Assembly (NCBI GenBank): GCA_903813345.2
Contig: CAIIXF020000005.1
Span: 39,869,375 to 39,933,374, forward strand
Source of the DNA: Owenia fusiformis
Lineage: Eukaryota; Annelida; Polychaeta; Sabellida; Oweniidae
DNA: 64,000 nucleotides
Reading direction: 5' to 3'
Below, piece after piece: positions 1 to 11,600 of this stretch. The translations under genes and the position numbers were made by a program. The notes under the pieces were generated by a model. The model had not been told where the DNA came from and did no database searches. It worked only from the letters and a program-made list of their open reading frames with translations. Each line of letters starts with the position of its first letter. Within the stretch, counting starts at the first letter, position 1.

Positions 1-206
1 GTTGGCACCAGTAACAAATTGTTACACAGTTTGCAATGATCTACTGAGTGGTGAGGACATTTCATGATGTTAAGGCCTTGTATTAAATATACTCTACAGA
101 AGGTTCAATGTTATAACAGTTCCTCTTATTTCCATTCTTTTCAACTTGTGTAGGGTCTTATATTTCTTTAGTAATGTTTTTGATTAATGATGATGTATTA
201 TTTCAG

Positions 207-1399
207 GCCAACTGGGGAGGTTCAGGAATAAATTTCTTCAATATTTGCTGGCTGGTTGAACAAATTGAAGAGGAAGCTTCACAGGCTGTAAGTTTAGAAC
301 TGCATGACTTTTATACACAATGTATTACCCTAAATGTAACAGATATAAACAGACTACATACAGTGAAACCTGTCTTAATGAACACCTCCCTTAATGAACA
401 CCTCCCTTTAGTGAACACCTGTGTCTAGTGAACGCCCCTTCTCAGCATATACCTCACTGAATTATGTATAAGATGGATGAATCTAAAATTTAAAAAAAAT
501 ATGGAAAAATAAAAGGCAATTTTTCAATAATATTTTCCTGAAAATTAGGTTTAAATAAGACTGTTATTGTACATCATTATTTGTTGCTAAATGTTGTACA
601 TGTACATGCATATGTACTGTATTTGATATTACAAGACAGCCTGACAGAACTTCTTTGATATTAAAGATTATAAGTTACTTGTTGATATTATTCCAGGAGC
701 AGCTCTTGAACCGTGTTGTAAACGAGAGTATGTCCTTGATTGCTCCAAACTCCATCTCTGAGCTGTCCCCCAAACAGGCTGTCATCCTGACGAGGCAGTT
801 CACCATTCTACACACTGTCGTTGAATACAGCAAGCCACTGAAACACTATGTGAGAGAGAACTTCAGGGAGGAATTCAAGTGAGTGGCTCAGCTAATCTAA
901 TCCACTTTTAAGAACTTTCTAAAATATAATGTTATTGTGTGATATAATGATTTTGTGGTTCATATAGCAGCTATAATGTGTTCGATACAATGTATGTCTA
1001 ATGTTGGAAGATATACAAGAGATATTACATGCCATTGTGGTGTCTTGGATTGTGACAGGTTGCATGTTTTGTATATTTTTTTTTATGATACTAGTATATA
1101 GATATGAATAATAGTATTAGTGGACAGGTTGACCAAGATTATGTCCATATTTTCTATTTTACTAAAAAGGGAGTAGCTACATGGAAGTATGAAAATAGGT
1201 TACACATACACATACATAGAAAAAAACATATACAACACGTACAATATAATTTTTCAATTTCAGATACTTCATACAGTCGCGGATAATACATGAAAAGTTG
1301 CCTAAAAGATACCCTATAAGCCAAAAATGTAAGGAACTCATCCAACAAGTTACTAGCCAAGTCCTGGGAAAACAATTTGAACTAACAATAGAGAACTGA
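207..1399 (+). CDS. 3' end of an unidentified helical protein gene (last three exons)
   Basis: Three exons join in phase: 207-287, 697-878 and 1264-1399. Each has an AG acceptor and, where needed, a GT donor (gtaagt, gtgagt). The splice phases agree (0, then 2 bases carried over), and the last exon ends with TGA at 1397-1399. The joined product is at least 132 residues, rich in amphipathic helix, with no signal peptide or membrane segment. Recognisable stretches are ANWGGSGINFFNICWLVEQ, SISELSPKQAVILTRQFTIL and the C-terminal end KQFELTIEN. Conserved-looking exon codons next to drifting introns support a real gene. I do not recognise the family; a large helical-repeat cytosolic protein is a guess. 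The 5' part lies outside the window. A possible polyadenylation signal AATAAA is at 2030-2035. Confidence 0.62.
361..460. repeat. Tigger/pogo-like terminal fragment in an intron
   Basis: TA precedes CAGTGAAACCTGT at 361, followed by three degenerate copies of an 'ATGAACACCTCCC' motif. The same end is seen at 10654 and 44210 in this window. No convincing opposite end is visible, so this is a fragment in intron 1 of the partial gene. Confidence 0.45.
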
Positions 1400-1873
1400 A
1401 ACTCCTTTGCATCAAAATGAGTACAATTTTAGTACTACGAATACTTTATATTAGGGTGAGATTGCATAGGAGGAACTCACGAGAGCTTGTACCAAGACGA
1501 CACAATATTGAGATTAAGAAATATGTGAGTTAAGAAATAGGTGCCATGATTATTCATTAAATATCAAAGGCCTTAGCCCCTTTGGGGAGATGTTCCACTT
1601 TGGGTGATTGATAGTGGACTCATTGTTTGAAGTTAAGTCCTTTTTTATTATACATTGTAAATCAGATACTTTCTACAACAGATTTATTTACCTACAATAT
1701 TATACATAATATAACAGATATTCAATTAAATATATACCATTATAAAAAATACAAAAACAAAATGACTGGGAGTACAGTATCCTTTCCGTCTTTGTTTATA
1801 TATATTTTATTTAATATGAGGTTGGCAGGTATGTTGATTGTATGATGTTGTTTGTTCCATCATTATCATTATA

Positions 1874-1947
1874 CAGGGTGGACCAAAAAATGTTAACCTT
1901 TTGATTTTACAAGAAAATAATAAAGGTAACATTTTTGACCCACCCTG
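1874..1947. mobile_element. Mariner-like micro-MITE, 74 bp
   Basis: Starts CAGGGTGGACCAAAAAATG and ends with the inverted equivalent (CATTTTTGACCCACCCTG), flanked by TA on both sides as expected for a Tc1/mariner target duplication. The ends pair over about 27 bp around a short AT-rich loop. The same ends recur at 2847 and 14994. Confidence 0.8.
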
Positions 1948-2118
1948 TAGTATTTAAAACATTGTGATATTAGCTCTGTCTGACCTATGTTGCCTTGAAT
2001 ATATTCTTATTTTTATAGAATTTATATTTAATAAACACACATTCCAATGTATAAGTATTTAAGCACAGTACTGATAGTATACTATACTATAATAAATACT
2101 AGATTAATTCATTAATTT

Positions 2119-2396
2119 CAGTGATCTCCCCAGGTATATCTTCCAACAGGGTTCAATTAAAGTCTAAATAGAAGTCTTGCTTAAAAGACCCTGTACTCTC
2201 CCCTTTATCCTTCTTATTGCCAGGTAAAGAGAGTGAAGGTGACGGGGGGGGGGGGGTGGGTGGATACAGTCTTTGAGCAAGACTATCTAAATAGTAAATT
2301 GACACATATTTGGACATACTATCTCATACATTTGACAGAGTGCAAACATCATTTCAACAGGGTGGCGTGTAATTTTCTACAGGGTGGGGAGATCAC
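2119..2396. mobile_element. Candidate hAT-like fragment with GATCTCCCC ends
   Basis: CAGTGATCTCCCC at 2119 faces GGGGAGATCAC at the right end. The same end motif bounds the dispersed repeats near 51460 and 59410. No clear target duplication is seen. A G homopolymer run lies inside. Confidence 0.35.
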
Positions 2397-2846
2397 AGTA
2401 AAAGTACTATGTAACAAATGTATTTATTATATCATGTAATAATCAATCATTTAAAATAATTGAATTGATGTAAACAGAATCCATCCTCATTAATAATGTA
2501 ATATTTACAGATTATTTTGTTTTGGAGTGAATCATAGACATTTATGAGAAAATAATGTTGTATTAATCGTACAAAACTATTTTTAATCTATTTATTGTAC
2601 ATCTGTATTCTTGTACAGATTATTGTATAATTTTTTATATTGTATTATGTATTATTAAAAAGTTATTATTAGATATTAAATGGTACTTATAGAGTACAGG
2701 AATATGCTTTTTAAATACAGAAGCTAGAAAATTAAAATGTTTGATTGTAGAATGCAAATCACTGTGTTCAATTAATTAATGATTGTAAAATGGATCAATT
2801 CTATTTACTGTTTACTACCTCTTTACATTCCAGTTCTATTATTGTA

Positions 2847-2953
2847 CAGGGTGACACAAAAATGCCACCAATATAAAGTTCCATTATACTTTCTTTGTCT
2901 GCATAAAGTTATGCGACATTATGTGGGTGCATGGCATGTTTTGTTTCACCCTG
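2847..2953. mobile_element. Mariner-like micro-MITE, 107 bp
   Basis: CAGGGTGACACAAAAATG at the left faces TTTTGTTTCACCCTG at the right, with TA flanking both ends. Same family as the element at 1874, with a longer and more diverged interior. Confidence 0.75.
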
Positions 2954-5613
2954 TATTTAAACAGTTGGTTAAGAAGTAGTTTATCTCTTTATGTTACAGT
3001 ATTTGATTACAAACATCCAGCATAATTTACCAATGACTGAGAAAGTATCACACACCCATTGCATGAGTGTGGGTTTGTTTTCTGATGAATGCATTCCCTT
3101 CGAAAATTTTGGAATAAATTCCCATGAAATTACAAAAGTTTTTGTTGTTTATGGATTGGGGTAGAAAGTATACAAGATAATCAGGCACGGTAAACATCAA
3201 TGAATTAAGCCCTATATGGAAGAAATTCCAATAAATGAAAAATTTTAACTTTTAACTGCACAGGGGCTTTATTAGTTTTATTTCATTGATATATACATAT
3301 ATACTCACGATATTGTGATAGTGAAAATAGCAGTTTAAAATTTAGATTCAACATAATCTAAAACAAAATCCTACCATGCTATGAGAGTTCTCCATGTATT
3401 TGAAGTGAAGAAGTACACAAGGCACTGAGCCTTTGTTAACACGAAATACTGTAAAGCACTGTTGAGGATCATTTGAATTTCTTTGGTTTTGGGTAAAAGA
3501 TACCCAGGATATAGTTTAAAACATCTAATCAAAATAAAACTCAGTGATATATATTTAAAACCTCAACTCAACCTGATGTCACATCAATTTAGACATTTTA
3601 AGCTGCATTGGATACAACCATCTGATTGGATGAAAACATTTCAAGGCACCCCTTGGTCTTACAGTGCCATATGCATGGAAGACATTCATTCCGCCATTTA
3701 ATGATACTGCATTTTAAAACTACAAAACATAAACATGTAATTTCAAATGTTGCCACTTGTGCGTCTTATCAATGTGATTTCAATGTGAAATGTGATTTCT
3801 AATGCATGCAATTCATTCATTGAATCTAGTTTTAAATGATACCACTAGAGCAAACTTAAGGTGTATTCACATGTTCAGATATTTTTTTTTTTTCTTATTT
3901 GGGTCAGAGGTTCTGTGTTGAGGTGTTGTCTCAATATCCCCGGGAGACATGATCGCACTGAACGAAACGCTGTTCTGTCAAATTCGTTGAAACGTCGCCA
4001 ATGTTTCATATAATGTTTCAGATGCATTTAGAGTACATTTGAACAACAAATATCCAAAGATAACACTAAACTATATTAAAAAATAAATGAAAATAGCTAG
4101 ACTAAGACCAAGAATGGCGATCGCATCATTTAAATAACGTCGCCAATCGCCATAAACATTGAAAACACCTGAAAGGTCAAGTAATCAAACAGGTGAGTTC
4201 TTCCTGATTTTACGTCTGTTTACGGTTTACATTAAGTACTGGATAATATAAATGTATATATCTGGCTGTGTTCACCCTTATGAAGTCGATCTGTAGACTA
4301 GATCATAATCACAAAGTTTAGTATGTGAGTCGAATGAACTGTGTGACAAACTTTTATGCAAAAGCAATCAACCAAAATATCAATCAAATGTTTCTCAATA
4401 TATTAGGGTACAGGCTTGAACAAAGGATTTCCCAAGGGAGGGCGACTTTTGCATATGGAGGGGCATGGAACGCGTTATTCAAAGATTCTGAGGCAAGCTA
4501 TTGCATCTGGAATAAAATTCTGGAAAAAAGGTAGTGGTCATATGAGGACATATTTAGTGCACGTCCTTCCGGCTTGTTGATTGGTAGCCCGGGGGGTTCA
4601 CTGTATACACAATGAACACAAAACATTACCTGGGCTGAATCTGAGAGTAACATTTTATGTTATGCTGTGTTTTTAAATTACCCACGATGGTAGGGCGTTG
4701 CGTAATAGGTAATGAGATTTCTTCCCATGTATCAAGAAAAAGAACAAAAATCCATGTAGCGCAAATTACATGGTGGTGTGATTTCAACAACAAAAACTCA
4801 TCAGAGCGCACTTACACACACATATTTCTTTTGACACACGCGGTTAGCCGAAAAGATTGACACATCGTAATTAGCGATGTAAGTGCACATCAGTGACTTA
4901 TTGTTCTTTTTTGTGATACTAAGGGGAAATCTTATTAAACATTAAGCAATTCACTAGCACGGCAGGTAGTTCAAGAACGCGGCTTAAGTCTCAGTTTGAT
5001 ACAACCATTGAGATTATAATTCTGTGCCATAAAAAGCAAATCCTAGAATGAATTGCCACCCTGACCAACTAAAGGTTGTTCAACATTACATAGAGCAATC
5101 ATTTGAAATGTGAAATTTAAAAGCCCATCAATTGCAATAGCACTCAAAACTCACTTTTGCCTCATTTTTTACTCATTATTAAGGCAATGAGCTTGAAACA
5201 TTATATCATATATAATATTCTCAACCTTTGTGTTGAACCCTGATCTAGAGTCAACTTTCAGCAGTAGAGCAAGCCACACATGGTCAAATGAAAGCATTAT
5301 TAATTTGAGCTGTTATGACATACATGTACTCTTATCTGTTGTATCGTATACTACTGTAGTAAAGTAGATATCTGAAAGTGTATGTTGTTTGGAATGTCAC
5401 CTTCCCAGGAGTAGATTTGATTTTTTGTTATAAGATGTATCGCAGTGCTATTACTGAAAAATAACAAACTAACTGCTATCTATTTTCAGTGAGAACGACA
5501 CACAGTTAACAATGCTGGCATCAATCAGGATTCAGTAAACTGACACTGGCCAAGTGGCCCATGTACCTAAGCTGTACTTTCATTAGGATCAGTATTGTGG
5601 ATCATAAATCAGT

Positions 5614-8600
5614 ATGACTACCCTGATTCCTACATCTGGGCTTGGTGGCAGCAGAGACAGCCTCAATGGGCCCTTGGAAGAGGAGCATGCAAGTAGCAAT
5701 GAAGCACTTCCCAACTCTGGGATTGTTATAGTGGATCTCCAAGATGGTAGCAATATTCCAGTCTCTAGTACAAAAGGGACATTTGAAATAGGTAAGTAAC
5801 GTGATATTAATTGATATGGGTCTTTTGGCCAAGTCATGCATTTGGCCATAGCAGACTATGTGTTATGCTATATTATTAAAGATTATCTGATATATTGTGA
5901 AAATGATTGTTAAATCAAAATCATTTGGTAATTTGCATATTTGTAATTTCTTGTTTGGTGAATAACATCCCTGATGATAGATGTCTTCATCTTTATGAAT
6001 TTTATAATTTTCATGTTTAAAATGATATCAAATTAAATTCAAAAAGTTTGAACCAAATTTATGATTTCACTTTGTTTGTAGGTTTGAGCCTTATGGACAC
6101 TATAGTTGTTGAAGTGCATGGTAAATCTGACAGTGACTTGTGTATAACCCTGTGTAGACTCATCCTCAATGATGAAGGTGATTGGCTGAAACCAACACGA
6201 GACCTGCCATGTTTACTCAATGATGCTCCAGTAAAGCGACAAACTGATATATCACATGGTAAGTTCTCATATATCAGAGAAATCACTGTTATGTTTTGTT
6301 ACTGTTATGTCTCATGTACATGTATGTTATTATACAAGCTCCAAAATCGTTACACAATTTAAATCATACGAACCTTTCTCATATGCCATTTGGATTTGAA
6401 TACATTCTTGATACTCACAAGCTGCTATCTTTATGGGTTATTAATGTATTTAAACATGAAATCCAATCTCATAATTATGTCACCACCAAAAGTGGTGACA
6501 TATTGTTATGGTCTCCGTTTTTTTTGCGACGGCGGTTGGTGGTTGGAGGTTGGCGTCCCGCGTCCGGCGTCTGTAACAATTTCTTACAACTTCCTATAAC
6601 TTAACAAATACTGTTTAGACTGACTTCAATTTTTTTCTAAATCATCTACATGTTCTCAGAAGTTCAAATCTGACTTTAGATTGACATTTGACCTTCAATG
6701 ACCTTCTCAAGGTCAAAAAGGTCTTTTTTCAACTTGCTTCACATTGACTAATTTTTTTTTTCAAAATCATCTACGTGTTCTCAGAAATTCTAATCTGACT
6801 TAAGATTTGACTTAAGATTTGACATTTGACCTTCAATGACCTTCTCAAGGTCAAAAAAGGTCAAAAAGGTATGTTTTCAACTTGCTTCAAATTGACTAAA
6901 AAAATTTTTCAAAATCATCTATGTGTTCTCAAAAAGTTAAGTCTGACTTTAGATTTGACTTTAGATTTGACATTTGACCTTCAATGTCCTTCTCAAAGTC
7001 AAAAAAGGTCAAAAAGGTCTTTTTTCAACTTGCTTCAAATTGACTAAAAAAATTTTTCAAAATCATCTACATGTTCTCAGAAATTCAAATCTGACTTTAG
7101 ATTTGACATTTGACCTTCAATGACCTTCTCAAAGTCAAAAAGGTCTTTTTTCAACTTGCTTCAAATTGACTAAATTTATTTTTCAAAATCATCTACATGT
7201 TCTCAGAAATTCAAATCTGACTTTAGATTTGACATTTGACCTTCAATGACCTTCTCAATGTCAAAAAGGTATTTTTTCATCTTGCTTCAAATTGACTAAA
7301 TTTTTTTTTCAAAATCATCTACTTGTTCTCAGAAATTCAAATATGACTTTAGATTTGACTTTAGATTTGACATTTGACCTTCAATGACCTTCTCAAGGTC
7401 AAAAAAGGTCAAAAAGGTCTTTTTTCAACTTGCTTCAAATTGACTAATTTTTTTTTCAAAATCATCTACATGTTCTCAGAAATTCAAATCTGACTTTAGA
7501 TTTGACATTTGGCCTTTAATGACCTTCTCAAGGTCAAAAAAGGTCAAAAAGGTCTGTTTTCAACTTGCTTCAAATTGACCAAATTTTTTTTTCAAAATCA
7601 TCTACATCTTTGGACGGGTGTCATTAAGGGCCCTTTTTAGCCCCCAAAGATATATGATAATAATGCATATCATATTGAAGAAAAATCATTTGTGCTTTAT
7701 AAAAATACAATTTCAGCGAATTTTGACCTTTGATGTTCACACAACAGTCATTCAAAGATCATATACCATTTTTGGTGTTTTTACAAAAAATTCTTTATTT
7801 ATTGTTGTCTAAGTAAATAGTATATAAATATTAACCAATTTAAATATATTAAAATGTAATATATGAAATACTGAAGAAAAGATACGATTAAAATTATTTT
7901 CATGGAAAAGCACATGGGGCAATATTGACAAAATGCAAATGCTATTTTGGTAGGTTCTGGGCTAGGAATAGGTACATTTCAACTGTGAATGTAATGGATT
8001 ACTATTGAAATTTATCAATTTATCACAGGGCAACATTTAAGCTTAAATACAAGGAAAATCAAAGATTTCCTCTCATTTCTAAAACGAGGAACAAAAGCAT
8101 GAATTCAAGGAAAATAAATGATGGCCTGTGCCAAAATATATAACATATTATAAGAAAGTTGTGGCACAGTAAAGGATATGTATAGGATATCATATGATTT
8201 TAAATGATTTCATCTTTATCTCCGAGGTGATATCAATATCTTGCCAAGTTAGCATAGCGAATTAGCGCAGATATTGATATCAATGAGTTGGATTAACACA
8301 ATATCACGAAAATTCATAGGATGTTCTATTTTTCCCATAGTTCACCTCTAAAACTAAACAAAGCATATCAAAACAACATCCATTCATTCATTCATCCCTG
8401 TGATGTCATGAAATCACTATGTAACAAAACACATCATATTGGTGGTAGTTTTCAATTCCCTGCCAAAATCTGTGAAATATTTTCCGTATTCCACAGATAT
8501 CACTTTTTCCACGCATTTGCAAAATATCATAAATATGTTTTCATGTTACCTAACAGAGCAGAACAGAGTTCAACTATGGGATAAAGAATAAAAATATGTA

Positions 8601-11600
8601 CATAATTGAATTACCACTCCAAAAATATTAAATATGAGGGTTTAAAGGAAGAATATTGAATATGAGATTCAAAAAGACAAGTGGCCTCATGTCTCACATT
8701 ACCCAAACCCCAGATCCTCGATGTCATATATACTTGTATACTGTATATCAATGTTATTTACTGGGAGGATTAAATATGGAGTGTATACAATATTTCCAGA
8801 TGGATATTTTTTCCCTAGAAGCGGAACCCAAACTCAGTCATGACATAGAAGCTAACTTTTGCAATTAATAGAAACTTGTTTTTTATTATATTATTGTGTT
8901 CTCTATTTGAGATGAAATAATATGAGATTCATTTCTACAAGAGGATGGAACGAATGTCAACTTGTATATTGAACTATACTCCTTTTCTGAATAAACAGAA
9001 CAACATTTTATCCACGCCAATTAAGAAAACCAAGGCCAATGAGTGTAATTTATGCCCAGTTAAACTAACACAGTAACAACTTTTTGTCTGGACTCACTTA
9101 TTATGTAAGAATAAATTGTATTACTGTTTACTGCATTAAATGTCAAGTATACTATCTGTATTTAATTTCAAATGCCTATCTCACTTATCGAAGGTATACA
9201 AGAAATGTTATTTTGAAACAAATTCAGCACAACCAAAACCATGTCCACATAATATGACAAATCCAAGATGGCTGCCATTTTAGATCCATGCACATGTGAA
9301 GAAGTTAGAAATACACATGGTCCACAAGTTCCATCCCCAATAAAATGGGAAGTTTAAGGTTTTCACACATATCAACTCTATTCCTATATACTTTATATTT
9401 GTGGTAAGGCTTGTGATCTAGGTAAACTAAGCATGTTCATGTACCTCCTATCCTCTGAAGCTAAAAACAGAAATAGTGACTTCAATTGAGAAAAATGAAT
9501 CTTATGGGCTCCATATACATTTAGAGTGGCTGTCCAGCTTAAGTTAGATACTACTGATAATCTGAGATTGAAAATTATGTCAAGTTTAGCCTCAGCCTCT
9601 CATAACGGAAAACTTGGAGGTAATTGTGTTGTTACTGCAAAAACCTCTATTTCTTCATCACAAATCTACCATCTTTTGCATCTGTCAAAACCCTTCATTT
9701 CATGTTAATTTTCAGACTTTTGCTTGTGCTATTATTAAATATATATATTCAACTTGTTATTCAGAATATTTTAAGAACTTTTCATGAATTTTTTTATTTT
9801 CACACTTTTGAAAAAATGACTAAGTCAGAGAATGGCCTCTTAATGGCATGTCCCCTTTGACTTTACAAGTTCTCAGAAGTTCAAATCTGACTTTAGATTT
9901 GACCTTTGACCTTCAATGACCTTCTCAAGGTCAAAAGGTATTTTCCAACTTGCTTTAAATTGACCAAATTGTTTTAGGTGGTGACATTTTGTCATGTTAA
10001 TGCCTTGTTGATGTTTATTTTCTATATGCTTAAAAACCGTTCATATTCAGCAAGTACCGTACATTATAGTAACATATAATATATAATACAGTAACAAATA
10101 ATATACATGTATACGATAGTAACATATAACATATACTGTTTGTCTTCAGGAAGTTTAATCAAAGTTGGGGATAGGTATATGCATTATAACAACTACAATA
10201 AGCAGTACCATGTGATCCCTGAGAATGACAATGAGACTCCCCCTAAAGAAAATGAGGTGCCAATCCCTTCCAATGCTCCACCCCCAAAACCAAGGAGAGT
10301 CTCTAATCAAGAAGAGGCATTCTTACAGGCTGAACTCGCTAAAGCTAAGAAGGTATGTCACCAATGATTCATAAGAACATATCCAACTTGGGTATTTACG
10401 TTCAATCCATGTATTCTCATGACTTTGAACTTAAGGGGAAGGTTTGTGCATGAATTTTTCATGTAGACCCATAGTAATAACTACATCAGGCTGACCAAGA
10501 AGATGTAACCAAAACAATCCTAGTCTCAAATCCAACTATTATATTCCTAGTCACTTGTACTTCTACATGTATATAATTTATACTAACTACAGTAACTCTA
10601 CATGTATATTGTACAATAATGGAGTAATTAAACATTACACATAATGCATAATACAGTAGAACCTGTATATCTGAACACCTGGCTAATCTGAACACCTCCC
10701 AATTTGAACACTTTTTTTTCGGTCCCATTTTGTCCTCCCATTGACTCCCATGTTAAAAAACTTTCTGTCTGATCTGAACATTTTATCAGAAATCAAATGT
10801 CTGGACATTTCAATAATAGCCACATATGTCAATGTTATAGTTGTTATTTATCTTTACATATACAATGTAATCAAAGAACCAATATTGTCCTAATTAACTT
10901 ATTTAGTCTCAGTCACATCTCTAATTTGTGGAAAACAACAGGATGTTTTGGAAAGATGTGAATACAGGAGTAAATTGGTTTATCCTATTAGAAAAGAACT
11001 GAATGTTTTATGTTTGGATTAAGAGAAAGGTGTGAATCAAGAAGATAATTGTTTTATCATTACTAGAAATTACCTGGATGTTTTTGATTTGGATTAAGAG
11101 AAAGGTGAGAATCTGTGAGATAATTGGTTTATCCTTATTGTAAATTAACTGGATGTTTTTGATTTGGATTATGAACAGGTCTTAACTGTTTTATATCCCA
11201 TGGGTCTGTTATGATAGCCAGGATTCAATCAGTAAATGTTTTATAATCACAAAGACAACACAGACACATTTGCAGACAAGATTATATCACGAGAAAGAGA
11301 AACAATTCTACTTCATAATATCCTATCCACGGGATACTAGAGTTTCCACGTATATGGAGTATGACCGGTTCTTAGGCTACGAATATGACCTGTTTTGGAA
11401 AGTCATGAGAGGCACAGCTGCTTAAAAATGGAAAATAAAGGTTAACTTCTATATTATCCTTTTTGAAATTGTGTTTGTTGAATATAGTTTATGCTGTATT
11501 TAATAGTAATGTAACAAAAAAATGTTAAACATGAGCTATTTTAGCAATGTAACTGTTCATAATGGAATATCAATCAGAAAGTACAGATTTCTCGCCTTAG

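Larger units (their letters stand above)
1400..5613. other. Intergenic region between the partial gene and the ARM-like gene
   Basis: No coding exon was found. It holds the 3' flank of the left gene (AATAAA at 2030), two mariner-like micro-elements (1874-1947 and 2847-2953) and a candidate hAT-like fragment (2119-2396). A CpG-containing stretch at about 4095-4200 ends in a good splice donor (CAG/gtgagt at about 4190). That could be a 5' untranslated exon and promoter of the downstream gene, but this is inference. Otherwise it is AT-rich with no structure seen. Confidence 0.5.

Noticed and set aside
5589-5849. Minus-strand frames opposite the first coding exon of the ARM-like gene
   Set aside because: Plus strand has the phase-consistent gene model; these are shadows.
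6640-7600. Reading the array as a protein repeat (TLDLTFDL-type)
   Set aside because: Frames break often and the sequence belongs to a dispersed mobile family; no coding constraint seen.
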